Source: Trebonia kvetii
GTDB lineage: Bacteria; Actinomycetota; Actinomycetes; Streptosporangiales; Streptosporangiaceae
Assembly (NCBI RefSeq): GCF_007827045.1
Contig: NZ_RPFW01000003.1
Coordinates: forward strand, 372,001-436,000
Reading direction: 5' to 3'
DNA length: 64,000 nucleotides
Shown: in pieces, positions 8,054 to 17,921 of the stretch
Position numbering within the stretch: position 1 is the stretch's first letter
Layout of the letters: each line of letters starts with the position of its first letter
Notes under the pieces: model-generated
Told to the model about the DNA's origin: nothing
The model's database searches: none
The model's input: only the letters and a program-made list of their open reading frames with translations
Position numbers and translations under genes: made by a program

Positions 8054-8497
8054 GTGGCTGACTGGCCGCTCATCTCGGAACTTGGCCCCGTCGGTGCCCT
8101 GCCGACCGCCCCGCGGCTCGCTCGCGGTTTCGTCACGGTCACGCTCAGCAACTGGGGGCTCGACGACCTGACCGACACCACGGAACTGGTGGTCAGCGAG
8201 CTGAGCGCGAACGTGGTCCGCGCGTCGGCGAACCCCGATGGCAGCCCGCGATACGACGCGGAAGGCAAGCTGCCGCTGCTGTGGATCCGCCTGCTCAGCG
8301 ACCGCGTACGACTGCTTATCGAGGTCTGGGACACGGTGCCGCCGACACTCGGCGCGCCGGTGCCGAGGCATCCGGAGCCAGACGAGGAGTCCGGCAGGGG
8401 CCTGGAGATCATCGAGACCCTGGCGGTGGACTGGGGCTGGGAAACGGTCCTCGGCTGGGCCGGCAAGAAGGTCTGGGCGATACTTAAGATCGTTTAG
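8054..8497 (+). CDS. RsbW-like serine kinase / anti-sigma ATPase
   Basis: A 147-residue GHKL ATPase of the kind common in actinobacteria (HATPase_c_2). The N-box is SELSANVVRAS (residues 48-58), followed by VRLLIEVWDTVP and the G-box region EESGRGLEIIETLAVDWGW. There is no sensor domain. No anti-sigma antagonist or sigma gene is adjacent, so the partner is unknown. GTG 8054 is the only reasonable start (TCTCCGGTGGCTGACTGG). It stands alone between the MBL gene and the convergent arabinose operon. Confidence 0.82.
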   Translation: MADWPLISELGPVGALPTAPRLARGFVTVTLSNWGLDDLTDTTELVVSELSANVVRASANPDGSPRYDAEGKLPLLWIRLLSDRVRLLIEVWDTVPPTLGAPVPRHPEPDEESGRGLEIIETLAVDWGWETVLGWAGKKVWAILKIV

Positions 8498-8568
8498 GGG
8501 TGTGGGGGAGCCGCGCACTCGTTCGGGACTGATCGTTCCGGGCAGCCACCCGCTCCGCGGACATGACG

Positions 8569-8601
8569 CCGGGCGGGTGCGATCGTGACCGCCCCGCCCG
8601 G
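8569..8601 (-). terminator. Hairpin after arabinose ABC permease
   Basis: Perfect 9-bp arms CCGGGCGGG / CCCGCCCGG with a 15-base loop lie about 20 bases past the permease stop, between convergent genes. There is no T-tail, as is usual in high-GC actinobacteria. Confidence 0.6.
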
Positions 8602-8622
8602 AGTGCCTTCCCCATGCCGTCG

Positions 8623-9651
8623 CTAACGGCGTCCCCTGCCGAAGTAGCTGGCCCGCACCCGGTCGAGGAGGATCGCGATGCCGAGCACCGCGCCCTGGAC
8701 GACCTGCTGGTAGTACGGCGAGACATGCAGCGCGAGCAGGCCGTTGGCGATGAACTCGAGCAGGATCGCGCCGGCTGCGACGCCGACGATCCGGCCTTCG
8801 CCGCCGAACAGCGAGACGCCGCCGACGACCGCCGCTGCGATCGCGATGAGTTCCCAGCCGGGGCCGACGGACGGGTCGGCGACGTTCATCCGGCCGATCT
8901 CCACCATGCCGACGAGCCCGGCGAGCAGCGCGCTCGCGACGTAGGTGCCGACGATCCTGCGACGGATCGGGATGCCGGCCAGCCTGGCGGCCTCCTTGTT
9001 GCCGCCGACCGCGTAGACCTGCCGGCCGATGTAGGTGCGCTCGAGGACGAACCAGGCGATCAGCGCGACGCCCACGAAGAACAGCGCGGGTATCGGAATC
9101 TGCCAGAGATAACCCGTTGAGACGTTGGCGAACAGCGCGGAGATCCCGTTGATCGGGGTCCCGCTGGTGATCGCGAGCGACAGGCCCTGCGCGGTGGTGT
9201 AGGTGACAAGCGTGATGACGAACGGCGGCACGTTGAGCCGGGTGACCATCGAGCCGTGCCAGAAGCCGACGGCGCCGCAGATGATCAGGGTGATCAGGAT
9301 CGCGGGTACGGCGGGGATGCCCTGGTTGACGTTGAACCAGGCGGCGAGGATGCCGGCTAGGCCGGCCAGCGCGCCAACCGACAGGTCGATGCCGCCGGTC
9401 AGGATGACAAGCGACTCGCCGATGGCCAAGATGCCCGTCTGCGACAGGTCGCGGCCCATCACCTGGAGGTTCCCGACGCTCTTGTACGTGGGCGCGTTGA
9501 TCGCGATGACGATGAAAACCACCACGCAGGCGAGGACCACGCCCGCCTCTGGTGATTCGGCGAGCCGCCGCAGCACCCGGCCCGCCGCCCCGCGGGCGGA
9601 AGCCTGCGATGTCGGTGGAGTCGTCTGCGGCACGGTGCTCTGGGCGGTCAT
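8623..9651 (-). CDS. Sugar ABC transporter permease (RbsC/AraH type)
   Basis: A 342-residue integral membrane permease of the carbohydrate-uptake-2 family, with about eight to ten hydrophobic segments starting at residues 30-50. Typical family features are GILAIGESLVILTGGIDLSVG in the first third (here ILTGGIDLSVGALAGLAG) and GGNKEAARLAGI, the coupling-helix region contacting the ATPase. Two bases separate it from the ATPase gene. As last gene of the arabinose operon it most likely forms the pentose import channel. Confidence 0.92.
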   Translation of the reverse strand: MTAQSTVPQTTPPTSQASARGAAGRVLRRLAESPEAGVVLACVVVFIVIAINAPTYKSVGNLQVMGRDLSQTGILAIGESLVILTGGIDLSVGALAGLAGILAAWFNVNQGIPAVPAILITLIICGAVGFWHGSMVTRLNVPPFVITLVTYTTAQGLSLAITSGTPINGISALFANVSTGYLWQIPIPALFFVGVALIAWFVLERTYIGRQVYAVGGNKEAARLAGIPIRRRIVGTYVASALLAGLVGMVEIGRMNVADPSVGPGWELIAIAAAVVGGVSLFGGEGRIVGVAAGAILLEFIANGLLALHVSPYYQQVVQGAVLGIAILLDRVRASYFGRGRR

Positions 9652-9653
9652 TC

Positions 9654-11240
9654 TCAGGCTCCGTTCATGGGGGCTGGGGTCGGCACGGCTTCTGCGGCTT
9701 CGGCACTGACCTGTGCCGTGCCGGCGGCGGCCGACATGATGCGTTCCTTGGTGGCGTCCTGGTGCGGCAGCATGGCGGCGATCTTGCCGTGATTCATGAC
9801 CGCGATCCGGTGACAGATGAGCTGCAGCTCCTCGAGTTCCGACGAGGCGACGAGCACCGCCATGCCGTCCGCCGCGGCCTTCTCGATCAGCCCGTAGATC
9901 TCGGCCTTCGCGCCCACGTCGACACCCCGGGTGGGCTCGTCGAGCAGCAGCAGCCGCGGCTTGGTCGCGAAGGCGCGGCCGAAGATGGCCCGCTGCTGGT
10001 TACCGCCGGATAGCGAGCCGATGGGCTGGTCCACCGACTGCATGCGGACCCGTACATTGGCGGCGGCCGCCTGGGCTGCCTCCCGCTGCCGCCTGGGGGT
10101 GAGCAAGGTCCTGTTGGACAGGGCACGCAGGATCGAGACGGTGATATTGTCCTTGATCGGGGCGAACAGGACGAGCGACTGCTCCTTGCGGTCTTCAGGG
10201 ATCATCACAATGCCGGCTGCCGTGCCGTCGCCCGGGTTGCGCGGCGCGTACGGCTTGCCGCTGACGGTCATACTGCCGCCGGTGGCAGGCTGAGCGCCGG
10301 CCACCGTGTGGATGAGCCGGCTCCGGCCCGAACCCATCAGCCCGGCGATGCCGACGATCTCGCCCACGCGGACGTCAAGGTCGACGGGACCGAGGCCGTC
10401 CGCGGTCAGCCTGGTCACCGTCAGCACGACCGGCGCGTCCTCCGCGTGCGGCGGCGGCTCCGTCCTGCTGATCTCACCGCCGACCATGTCCCTGATCAGC
10501 CGCTCCTCGGTGGCCTCCGCCGGGGTCAGGTCGGCGACAAGCTTGCCGTTGCGCAGCACGATAATCCGGTCGCTGACCGCGCGCACCTCGTCGAGCCGGT
10601 GGCCGATGAACAGCACAGTGCCGTTCCGCTCGGCCACCTGCCGGGCGAGGCCGAGGACCATTTCCGCCTCGACAGGGCCGAGCGCGGAGGTCGGCTCGTC
10701 CAGGATGAGCAGCTTCGGTGACCGGCCCCAGGCCTTGGCGATCTCGATGAGCTGCCTAGTCGGGACGGGGAGCGCGCGCACCTCGCGGTTGACGCCGCCG
10801 ATGGACCGCGGGTCAAGGCCGATGTCACGGAGCATCGCCTCAGCCTCGGCGCGAGTGGCGGCGCGGTCCACAAGACCGCCGCGCCGCGCCTGCTTGGGCC
10901 TGCGGCCGAGCAGCAGGTTCTCGGCCACCGAGAGCTGCCCGACCAGCGGGAACTCCTGGGAGACCATGGCGATGCCGACCCGGGCCGCCGCCTCGGTGGA
11001 GCCGGCCGACAGGTGCACGCCGTCGATCTCGATGTCGCCGCCGTCGCGGTGCACCGAGCCGGCCAGCGCGCCCATCAGCGTTGACTTGCCGGCCCCGTTC
11101 TCGCCCACCACGCCGACCACCTGGCCGGCGTACAGGTCGAGCTCGGGAAGGTCGAGCACTCGGACCGGCCCGTAAGACTTGTGGACGCCCCGCAGCCGCG
11201 CGGTGACCGCGCGGCTGGGGGCTTCGGTTTCCTGCGTCAC
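9654..11240 (-). CDS. Sugar ABC transporter ATP-binding protein
   Basis: A 528-residue ATPase with two fused nucleotide-binding domains (RbsA/XylG/AraG family). Domain 1 has Walker A GENGAGKST and Walker B LLILDEPTSAL; its signature is degenerate (ALPVPTRQLIEIAKAW). Domain 2 has a degenerate Walker A (GLMGSGRSRL) but a good signature LSGGNQQRAIFGR and LLLLDEPTRGVDVG. This asymmetry is normal for the family. The gene lies three bases from the binding-protein gene and two bases from the permease gene. Confidence 0.94.
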   Translation of the reverse strand: MTQETEAPSRAVTARLRGVHKSYGPVRVLDLPELDLYAGQVVGVVGENGAGKSTLMGALAGSVHRDGGDIEIDGVHLSAGSTEAAARVGIAMVSQEFPLVGQLSVAENLLLGRRPKQARRGGLVDRAATRAEAEAMLRDIGLDPRSIGGVNREVRALPVPTRQLIEIAKAWGRSPKLLILDEPTSALGPVEAEMVLGLARQVAERNGTVLFIGHRLDEVRAVSDRIIVLRNGKLVADLTPAEATEERLIRDMVGGEISRTEPPPHAEDAPVVLTVTRLTADGLGPVDLDVRVGEIVGIAGLMGSGRSRLIHTVAGAQPATGGSMTVSGKPYAPRNPGDGTAAGIVMIPEDRKEQSLVLFAPIKDNITVSILRALSNRTLLTPRRQREAAQAAAANVRVRMQSVDQPIGSLSGGNQQRAIFGRAFATKPRLLLLDEPTRGVDVGAKAEIYGLIEKAAADGMAVLVASSELEELQLICHRIAVMNHGKIAAMLPHQDATKERIMSAAAGTAQVSAEAAEAVPTPAPMNGA

Positions 11241-11243
11241 GCG

Positions 11244-12440
11244 TCAGCCGATGCCGAGCGACGACAGGAGGGAGTTGTAGGAGGACAGGTCCGACTTGGT
11301 GACGAGGCCGACACCGGAGGACAGGGTGTAGCCGTCCGAGGACAGGTACGGCTTGATGATCGCCGTCGTGGCCGCGCTGCCCAGGACCTTCTCCGCCGCC
11401 AGGATGTAGGCGCCGGTGAAGCCCTGCTGGTAAGGCATCTGGACCACGGTGCCGCCGATGACGCCGGAGCTGATGAAGCCGAGGGTCTGCGTGTCGGAGT
11501 CGTCGGACACGATGGAGACCGAGCCGACCTTGTGCGCCGACTGCACGGCCGTGGCGAGCGCCGGGCCGTCGTAGGAGTAGACGCCGTACAGGCCGTTGAC
11601 GTCAGGGTTGTTGGCCAGGATGGTCTCCGCGTCCGACTGCGCGGTCGACGGCGACAGGTTGTCGTTGACCTTCTGGACGACGGTGATGTTGCTGCCCGCG
11701 ATCGCCTGCTCGAAGCCGGCGATCCGCTGCGTGGCGTTGGCGGCGGTCAGCGAGCCGACGAGGATCGCGACCTTGCCCGTGCCGTGCAGCAGCTGCTTCA
11801 TCGCCAGGCCTGCCTGGTAACCCGCCGTAGTGTTCGGCGTGCCCAGGTACAGTCCCTGCGCGGCGGTGCCGGGCAGCGGCGAGTCGATGGGCAGGACGAA
11901 AAGGCCCTTGCTCATGTCCGTGGCGATGGTGCCCTTCGCGGACGCCGGGTCGATCGCGGAAATCGAGTAGCCGGTGATGCCCTGCGAGCGCAGCGTCTCG
12001 AGCTCGGAGTTCTGCTCGGTCAGCTTGCCGGTCGGCGGCGCGAAGTAGGTGCACTTGCTTGACGAGAGGCCCAGGGCCTTGCAGCCGGCGAGGAAGCCGA
12101 CCTGGCCGGCCTTCCAGTAGTCAGCCGCGACGTTGACGACCATCGCGATGTTGACCGCCGACAGGCTCTTGCCCTTGAGGGCGGCCGCCAGGGCGGCGTC
12201 GAGCTTGGCGAGGCTGCTCTGGTTGAACCCGAGCGAGCCGCTCAGCGCGACCGCCGAAGCCGAGCTGCTCGCGCTGCTCGAGGCGGGCGCGCTGCTCGAC
12301 GCGGGCGCGCTGCTTGCGGCGGGCGCGCTGCTTGATGCGGCGGGCGCTGACGTCGTGGAGCTTGAGCTTGAACAGGCAGCTGCGAGCGACAGTGCCGCGA
12401 CCGCGGGGATGGCGGCGAGCGCTCTGCGGTTGATCCTCAT
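11244..12440 (-). CDS. Sugar-binding lipoprotein of the ABC transporter
   Basis: A 398-residue periplasmic-binding-protein-like (type 1) lipoprotein. The signal peptide MRINRRALAAIPAVAALS leads to a lipobox with Cys23, followed by a Ser/Ala-rich spacer of about 40 residues. The mature domain has NIAMVVNVAADYWKAGQVGF, ISAIDPASAKGTI and GVYSYDGPALATAVQ, typical of pentose or ribose binders. ATG 12440 is chosen because AAGGGC precedes it and the signal peptide starts there. Position next to araA suggests L-arabinose as ligand (inference). Confidence 0.92.
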   Translation of the reverse strand: MRINRRALAAIPAVAALSLAAACSSSSSTTSAPAASSSAPAASSAPASSSAPASSSASSSASAVALSGSLGFNQSSLAKLDAALAAALKGKSLSAVNIAMVVNVAADYWKAGQVGFLAGCKALGLSSSKCTYFAPPTGKLTEQNSELETLRSQGITGYSISAIDPASAKGTIATDMSKGLFVLPIDSPLPGTAAQGLYLGTPNTTAGYQAGLAMKQLLHGTGKVAILVGSLTAANATQRIAGFEQAIAGSNITVVQKVNDNLSPSTAQSDAETILANNPDVNGLYGVYSYDGPALATAVQSAHKVGSVSIVSDDSDTQTLGFISSGVIGGTVVQMPYQQGFTGAYILAAEKVLGSAATTAIIKPYLSSDGYTLSSGVGLVTKSDLSSYNSLLSSLGIG

Positions 12441-12607
12441 TGATGTGTGCCCTTCTTGCCGGTTTGGAGGCGATTTTCTGTGCTGCATTGCCCTCACGGA
12501 CGACCGCCGGCAGGGCCCGAGCCGCCGGTGTCCGTGAAGTCGAGAAATCTTCACTGTTGAGGCTCTAGTGACTTACGGGATGTATTTGAAGGCTGGGGTG
12601 CGGGGAA

Positions 12608-14113
12608 TTACAGCCCCTGCGCCAGCCGGTAGTACGCCTGGTTCCAGCGCATTTCCTTGGTGAACTGGCTTGTTGTGGTGTCCGCGTCGATGACCAGCAG
12701 CTCCACGCCGAGCATCTCGGCGAGGTCTGTCAGGTGCTCCCTGGTAAGGGAGCTGGTCATCGCGGTGTGGTGCGGTCCGCCGGCGGTCAGCCAGCTTTCC
12801 GCGGAAGTGGACAGGCTTGGCTGGGGCCGCCAGACGGCGCGGGCCACCGGCAGTTTCGGTAGCGGCTCGGGGGGAGCGATCACGTCGATCTCGTTGGCGA
12901 CGAGACGGAAGCGGTCGCCGAGGTCGGCGAGGCCGACGACGGTGGCAGGGCCGGGAGCGGCGTCGAAGACGAGCCGCACCGGGTCTTCCCTGCCGCCGAT
13001 GGACAGCGGATGGATTTCACAGGAGGGGGTCTCGGCCGAGATCGACGGGCAGACCTCGAGCATGTGCGCGCCGAGGATGAGCTGGCGGTCCGGCAGCAGG
13101 TCGTAGGTGTAGTCCTCCATGAAGCTGGTGCCGCCAGGCAGGCCGGCCGAGGCCGCCTTCAGGGTGCGAACGAGCACGCTTGTCTTCCAGTCGCCCTCCC
13201 CGCCGAACCCGTATCCGTCGGCCATCAGCCGCTGGACCGCGAGGCCCGGGAGCTGGCGAAGTCCGCCAAGGTCCTCGAAGTTGGTGGTGAAGGCGCCGAA
13301 CTCGCCGCTGCCGAGGAACTCGCGCAGCGCGATCTCCTGCCTGGCCGCGTAGCGCAGCGATTCATGCCGGTCGCCGCCCGGGCGAAGCTCGGGCGCGAGC
13401 ACGTAGGCATCCTCGTATTCGGCGACCAGCTTGCTGACCTGGCTGTCCTCGACCTGATCGACCACGGCAACCAGGTCGTTGACCCCGTAGGTGTTGACCG
13501 AAACACCGAAGGTGAGCTGGGCGGCCACCTTGTCGCCTTCGGTCACCGCCACGTCGCGCATGTTGTCGCCGAAGCGGGCGAGCCGCAGCGAGCGGATCTC
13601 CGCGCAGCCGATCGCCGCCCGGGTCCAGGCCGCGATCCGGCCGGTCACCCGGGGATCGGAGACGTGTCCGGCGACCGTCTTGCGCGGGACGCCGAGCCGG
13701 GTCTGGATGTACCCGAACTCGCGGTCACCGTGCGCCGCCTGGTTCAGGTTCATGAAGTCCATGTCGATGGTGGACCACGGCAGCGCCACGTTCGCCTGCG
13801 TGTGCAGGTGGAGCAGCGGCTTGCCGAGCGCGTCAAGGCCGGCGATCCACATCTTCGCCGGCGAGAAGGTGTGCATCCACACGATGAGCCCGATGCAGGA
13901 GTCGTCGGCGGTGGCGTCCAGGCACAGTCGCCTGATCGCCGCCGCGTCCTTGAGCACCGGCTTCCACTGCACCTTGACCGCAATGCCCGGGGCCGCGGCG
14001 AGGGCGGCCGCGATGGCCTGGGACTGCTCGGCCACCTGGCGCAGGGTCTCCTCGCCGTAGAGATTCTGGCTGCCGGTGACGAACCAGACCTCGCGGGCGG
14101 TAGGGGTGCTCAT
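12608..14113 (-). CDS. araA: L-arabinose isomerase
   Basis: A 501-residue AraA, full family length (E. coli 500). Motifs include [19 protein letters not shown] at the start, [57 protein letters not shown] and [12 protein letters not shown]. The GGEGDW and EDYTYD segments carry the acidic metal-site residues. It converts L-arabinose to L-ribulose in the cytoplasm. A 167-base gap downstream separates it from the binding-protein gene, so an internal promoter there is possible. Confidence 0.97.
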   Translation of the reverse strand: MSTPTAREVWFVTGSQNLYGEETLRQVAEQSQAIAAALAAAPGIAVKVQWKPVLKDAAAIRRLCLDATADDSCIGLIVWMHTFSPAKMWIAGLDALGKPLLHLHTQANVALPWSTIDMDFMNLNQAAHGDREFGYIQTRLGVPRKTVAGHVSDPRVTGRIAAWTRAAIGCAEIRSLRLARFGDNMRDVAVTEGDKVAAQLTFGVSVNTYGVNDLVAVVDQVEDSQVSKLVAEYEDAYVLAPELRPGGDRHESLRYAARQEIALREFLGSGEFGAFTTNFEDLGGLRQLPGLAVQRLMADGYGFGGEGDWKTSVLVRTLKAASAGLPGGTSFMEDYTYDLLPDRQLILGAHMLEVCPSISAETPSCEIHPLSIGGREDPVRLVFDAAPGPATVVGLADLGDRFRLVANEIDVIAPPEPLPKLPVARAVWRPQPSLSTSAESWLTAGGPHHTAMTSSLTREHLTDLAEMLGVELLVIDADTTTSQFTKEMRWNQAYYRLAQGL

Positions 14114-14151
14114 GGTGCGGTGTGCTCCTTTAGCTAAGGGTCTTCTCGGGG

Positions 14152-14820
14152 TCAGCGTTGGCCGTAGACGTTCTGGTAGCGGTCATACAAGCGGTCGACG
14201 TCGGCCGGCGCTATCGGCAGCGGCTCCCCGAGTTGCCGTGAGATGTGCACGCTGCGGGCGACGTCCTCGCACATGACTGCCGCCTTGACCGCCGCGCGCG
14301 CGTCGTTGCCGATCGTGAACACGCCGTGGTTGCGCATCAGGACGGCCGGCGAGCGGTGGCCGGCCAGGGTCTCGACGATGCCCTGGCCGATGGAGTCGTC
14401 GCCGATCAGCGCGAACGGCCCGATGGGGATGTCGGCGCCGAACTCGTCGGCCATCGCGGTGAGCACGCACGGCACCGGCTCGCCGCGCGCCGCCCACGCG
14501 CACGCGTAGGTGGAGTGCGTGTGCGCCACGCCGCCGACGTGCGGCATGTGCCGGTACACGTAGGCGTGGGCGGCGGTGTCGCTCGACGGGGACAGGTCCC
14601 CCTCGACCACGGTGCCGTCCAGGTCGCAGACGATCATGGACTCCGGCGTCAGCTCGTCGTAGGAGACGCCGCTCGGCTTGATCACCATCAGCTCATGGCC
14701 GGGTACGCGGCCCGAGACATTGCCCGCCGTCCACACGACGAGCCCGTACCTGACAAGTTCCGCGTGGAGGGCGCTCACCTGTTCGCGCAGCGCCTGGATC
14801 TCCTTGGTGAGTTCGCTCAT
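14152..14820 (-). CDS. araD: L-ribulose-5-phosphate 4-epimerase
   Basis: A 222-residue class II aldolase-fold epimerase. It shows [33 protein letters not shown], the zinc motif [12 protein letters not shown] and the third histidine in RNHGVFTIG. It links ribulose-5-phosphate to xylulose-5-phosphate and the pentose phosphate pathway. ATG 14820 overlaps the araB stop as ATGA. Residue Tyr near the C-terminus ([11 protein letters not shown]) fits the catalytic Tyr region of AraD. Confidence 0.95.
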   Translation of the reverse strand: MSELTKEIQALREQVSALHAELVRYGLVVWTAGNVSGRVPGHELMVIKPSGVSYDELTPESMIVCDLDGTVVEGDLSPSSDTAAHAYVYRHMPHVGGVAHTHSTYACAWAARGEPVPCVLTAMADEFGADIPIGPFALIGDDSIGQGIVETLAGHRSPAVLMRNHGVFTIGNDARAAVKAAVMCEDVARSVHISRQLGEPLPIAPADVDRLYDRYQNVYGQR

Positions 14821-16505
14821 GCGGTGGTCGCTCCGTTCCTGCGCGCGCGAAGCCGGTGCAGCACGTCGTTGCCTGCCCATTCCGGCCGGCCGGAGAAGTA
14901 GTCGTGCAGCGTCCGGTACTCGGCGAAGAGTTCGTCGTAGGCGTCCGCCCGGGCTGGGTCGGGCACGTAGGCGGCGTGCTCGCACTGCCCCATCGCCGCG
15001 GCGGCGGCGGTCACGTCGGCGTGCAGCCCGGCGGCGACCGCGGCGTGCAGCGCGGACCCGACCGCGGGCGCCTGGTCAGAGCCGGCGACCGAGACCGGGC
15101 GGCGCAGCACGTCGGCGTAGATCTGCATCAGCAGCCGGTTGCGCTTGAGGCCGCCGGCCACGATGAACTCGGTGACGGGGACGCCTGCGGCGTCGAAGGC
15201 TTCCACGATGACCCTGGTGCCGTAGGCCGTGGCCTCGAGCAGGGCGAGGTAGACGTCCTCCGGCGTGCTTGCCAGGGTCAGGCCGGCGATGACGCCCGAC
15301 AGATGGTGGTCGACGAGGATGGACCGGTTGCCGCCCATCCAGTCGAGCGCAATCAGCCCGTGCGCGCCAACCGGCCGTCCCTCGACCCGGCTCGACAGGT
15401 ACTCGTGCAGGCTCTGGCCGCGCACCGCGGCCTCGGCGAGGTAGTCCTCGGGGACGCCGAGGCCGGTCCACCAGGCGAAGATGTCGCCGACCGCGCTCTG
15501 CCCCGCCTCGTAGCCGTACTTGCCCGCGATGATCCCGCCGTCCACCACGCCGCAGATGCCAGGCACGTCGGCGAGCAGGTCGCCGTTCATCACGTGGCAG
15601 GTGGATGTGCCCATGATGGCGAGCATCTGGCCGGGCGCGATCGCCTGCGCGGCGGGCGCCGTGACGTGCGCATCGACGTTGCCGATGGCGACGGCGATGC
15701 CCTCGGGCAGCCCGGTGAGCCTGGCGCCCTCGGCAGTCAGCGACCCGGCCCTGCTGCCGAGCGCGGAAAGCGGCACGCCGGCGAGCCGGGTCTGCGCGAA
15801 GTCGGCGAAGTCGGGGTTGAGCACCTTCAAGTAGTCCGCGGACGGGTAGTGGCCGTCCTGGTAGATCCCCTTGTAGCCGGCGGTGCAGGTGTTGCGCGTT
15901 TCCTTGCCGCACAGCTGCCAGATGATCCAGTCGGCCGCCTCGATCCACCGTTCGGTGCGCCGGTAGGTGTCCGGGTCCTCCTCGAGCAGCTGCAGCGCCT
16001 TGGCGAACTGCCACTCCGAGGAGATGCGCCCGCCGTACCTGCCGATCCAGTCCTCGTGGCGCGTGTGGGCGAGGTCGTTGATCCGGTCCGCCTGCGGCTG
16101 AGCGGCGTGGTGTTTCCACAGCTTCGGCCAGGCGTGCGGGCGGTCGCGCAGTTCGGGGATCTCGCAAAGCGGCGTGCCGTCGCGCAGCACTGGCAGCACG
16201 GTGCAAGCCGTGAAGTCGGTGCCGATGCCGGCTACGTCGGCGGGGTCGACGCCGGCGTCGCGCATCGCCTCCCTGACCGCGGTGCCAAGCGCGGAGCGCC
16301 AGTCCGCCGGGTCCTGCAGCGCCCAGTCCGGTGGCAGGGGGCGTCTGGTGGACGGCAGCGCGCGCTCGATCGAGCCGTGTACGTACTCGCCGACCCCGGT
16401 GCCCAGCTCGGCGCCGTCGCTGGCCCGCACCACCACGGCTCGCGCCGAGAGGGTGCCGAAGTCCACGCCGACTACCAGCTGGCCCGCGGTGCTGTCCGCT
16501 GTCAC
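14817..16505 (-). CDS. araB: Ribulokinase
   Basis: A 562-residue FGGY-family kinase. The N-terminal phosphate loop reads VGVDFGTLSARAVVV, the substrate region includes GIGTDFTACTVLP, ATP-side motifs are IMGTSTCHVMN and FIVAGGLKRNRLLMQIYADV, and ALDWMGGNRSILVD is typical of AraB. It phosphorylates L-ribulose. It is the first gene of the leftward operon, about 106 bases downstream of the LacI-type operator at 16611-16628. Confidence 0.96.
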   Translation of the reverse strand: MTADSTAGQLVVGVDFGTLSARAVVVRASDGAELGTGVGEYVHGSIERALPSTRRPLPPDWALQDPADWRSALGTAVREAMRDAGVDPADVAGIGTDFTACTVLPVLRDGTPLCEIPELRDRPHAWPKLWKHHAAQPQADRINDLAHTRHEDWIGRYGGRISSEWQFAKALQLLEEDPDTYRRTERWIEAADWIIWQLCGKETRNTCTAGYKGIYQDGHYPSADYLKVLNPDFADFAQTRLAGVPLSALGSRAGSLTAEGARLTGLPEGIAVAIGNVDAHVTAPAAQAIAPGQMLAIMGTSTCHVMNGDLLADVPGICGVVDGGIIAGKYGYEAGQSAVGDIFAWWTGLGVPEDYLAEAAVRGQSLHEYLSSRVEGRPVGAHGLIALDWMGGNRSILVDHHLSGVIAGLTLASTPEDVYLALLEATAYGTRVIVEAFDAAGVPVTEFIVAGGLKRNRLLMQIYADVLRRPVSVAGSDQAPAVGSALHAAVAAGLHADVTAAAAAMGQCEHAAYVPDPARADAYDELFAEYRTLHDYFSGRPEWAGNDVLHRLRARRNGATTA

Positions 16506-16610
16506 GTCGCCTCGTCTCCCTTGACTGCCAGGCCGCCGCGGTTTCCCGCCGGAACGACTCGGCGGGATGCCCCGTTGGCCCGGGTTGTGCCAACTGCTCG
16601 TTGGCTCAGA

Positions 16611-16628
16611 TTGTTAACGTGCTCAATC
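16611..16628. promoter_or_regulatory. LacI-type operator upstream of araB
   Basis: The 18-mer ATTGTTAACGTGCTCAAT is a palindrome of form ATTG-N3-ACGT-N3-CAAT with the central CG typical of LacI-family operators. It lies between araB and the divergent regulator, next to AT-rich sequence. The regulator at 16908 is the likely binder (inference). Confidence 0.65.
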
Positions 16629-16759
16629 TGGGGTGTCAATACCCCGATGTCATCTCGTTACCATGGCTCCTGCCGGCGCGCATCCCATAGCGCGTCGGGC
16701 TCCGGTCGGTGCTGAGCTGTGCTTATGCAAAAGAGTGACAAGATGAACCGGCTGGTGCG

Positions 16760-16789
16760 TTGACAGGTGAATCTGTTAGCGTTCACAAT
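16760..16789 (+). promoter_or_regulatory. Regulator promoter with embedded LacI operator
   Basis: TTGACA at 16760-16765 and CACAAT at 16784-16789 are 18 bases apart, a plausible housekeeping promoter reading toward the LacI-type gene. The spacer and -10 carry TGTTAGCGTTCACA (16774-16787), a near-palindrome with central CG, related to the site at 16611. This arrangement predicts autorepression. Confidence 0.6.
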
Positions 16790-16907
16790 CGAGCTGCTGA
16801 GAAGCCGTCGCGACGCGAGTCACGACGACCCGGACATGCACTGACGTCGGGGGGTAGTCTTTTGACGCAGCGAGATGCACAGACACGACAATCAAGTGGG
16901 GAACTAC

Positions 16908-17921
16908 GTGGTCAGACCCGCCAGAGAGCCGGCGATGACCGACGTCGCCAAGTTGGCAGGCGTCTCGCATCAGACCGTTTCCCGGGTACTGAACGAGCAC
17001 CCGAACGTCCGCGAGCAGACCCGCCTACGGGTGCAGGCCGCCATCAACGAGCTCGGCTACCGGCCCAATAAGGCAGCGCGGCTGCTCGTCACCGGGACGT
17101 CCCAGGTCATCGGAGTGGTGTCCCGGTCCTCTACGCTGTTCGGCCCGGCCGCGACGCTCAGCTCCCTGGCCGAGGAGGCCGTCCGCCGCGGCTTCACCGT
17201 CAACGTGGAGAGCGTCCGCACGCTGGACAGGCAGCCGATCGCCGACGCGATCGGCCGGCACCTGGACCAGCGGGTCGCGGGCCTGGTCATCATCGCGCCG
17301 GTGGAGTCGGCCAACGACGCACTCGACGACCTCCCCGAGGACATCCCGCTCGTCACCATCGACGGCGACCCCGCCAGGCCGACCGAGCTGGTGACCGTGG
17401 ATCAGGAGGCCGGCGCCTACGCCGCGACGAAGCACCTGCTCGAGGCCGGGCACGCCACCGTTTGGCACGTGTCAGGCCCCGACGACTGGTTCGACGCCCG
17501 CGGCCGCGTCGCCGGCTGGCGCCGCGCGCTGACCGAGGCCGGCGCCGAGATCCCGCCGCTCATGTCCGCGGACTGGCTCGCCGCCTCCGGCTACCGCAAC
17601 GGCCAGATACTCGCCAGGATGTCCGACGTCACCGCGGTCTTCGCCGCCAACGACCACCTGGCACTCGGCATCCTGCGCGCCCTGCACGAGCGCGGCCGCC
17701 GGGTCCCGGAGGACGTCAGCGTGGTCGGCTTCGACGACGTGCCTGAGGCCGCCTACTACATCCCCCCGCTGACCACGGTACGCCCCGACTTCGACGCGGT
17801 GGCCGACGCCAGCCTGGACCTCCTACTGGCCCAGATCACCAGCGGCCACCGACTGGGCGACCGCCGAGTCCTAACCCCCACCCTCGTCACCCGCGAAAGC
17901 GTCGCCCCGCCCCGCTCCTAG
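16908..17921 (+). CDS. LacI-family regulator of arabinose genes (AraR-like)
   Basis: A 337-residue LacI-family repressor. The N-terminal helix-turn-helix is DVAKLAGVSHQTVSRVLN, followed by the hinge RPNKAARLLVTG and a PBP-like effector domain (VIGVVSRSSTLFGP, VFAANDHLALGILRAL, SVVGFDDVPEAAYYIPPLTTV). GTG 16908 is preferred because AGTGGGGAAC precedes it. ATG 16875 and ATG 16935 are in-frame alternatives. Divergent from araB with operators between them, it very likely controls arabinose catabolism; the inducer is inferred from context. Confidence 0.88.
   Translation: MVRPAREPAMTDVAKLAGVSHQTVSRVLNEHPNVREQTRLRVQAAINELGYRPNKAARLLVTGTSQVIGVVSRSSTLFGPAATLSSLAEEAVRRGFTVNVESVRTLDRQPIADAIGRHLDQRVAGLVIIAPVESANDALDDLPEDIPLVTIDGDPARPTELVTVDQEAGAYAATKHLLEAGHATVWHVSGPDDWFDARGRVAGWRRALTEAGAEIPPLMSADWLAASGYRNGQILARMSDVTAVFAANDHLALGILRALHERGRRVPEDVSVVGFDDVPEAAYYIPPLTTVRPDFDAVADASLDLLLAQITSGHRLGDRRVLTPTLVTRESVAPPRS

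Noticed and set aside
12290-12350. Repeated GGGCGCGCTGCT units in the sugar-binding protein gene
   Set aside because: They encode the Ser/Ala-rich linker after the lipobox, common in actinobacterial lipoproteins.
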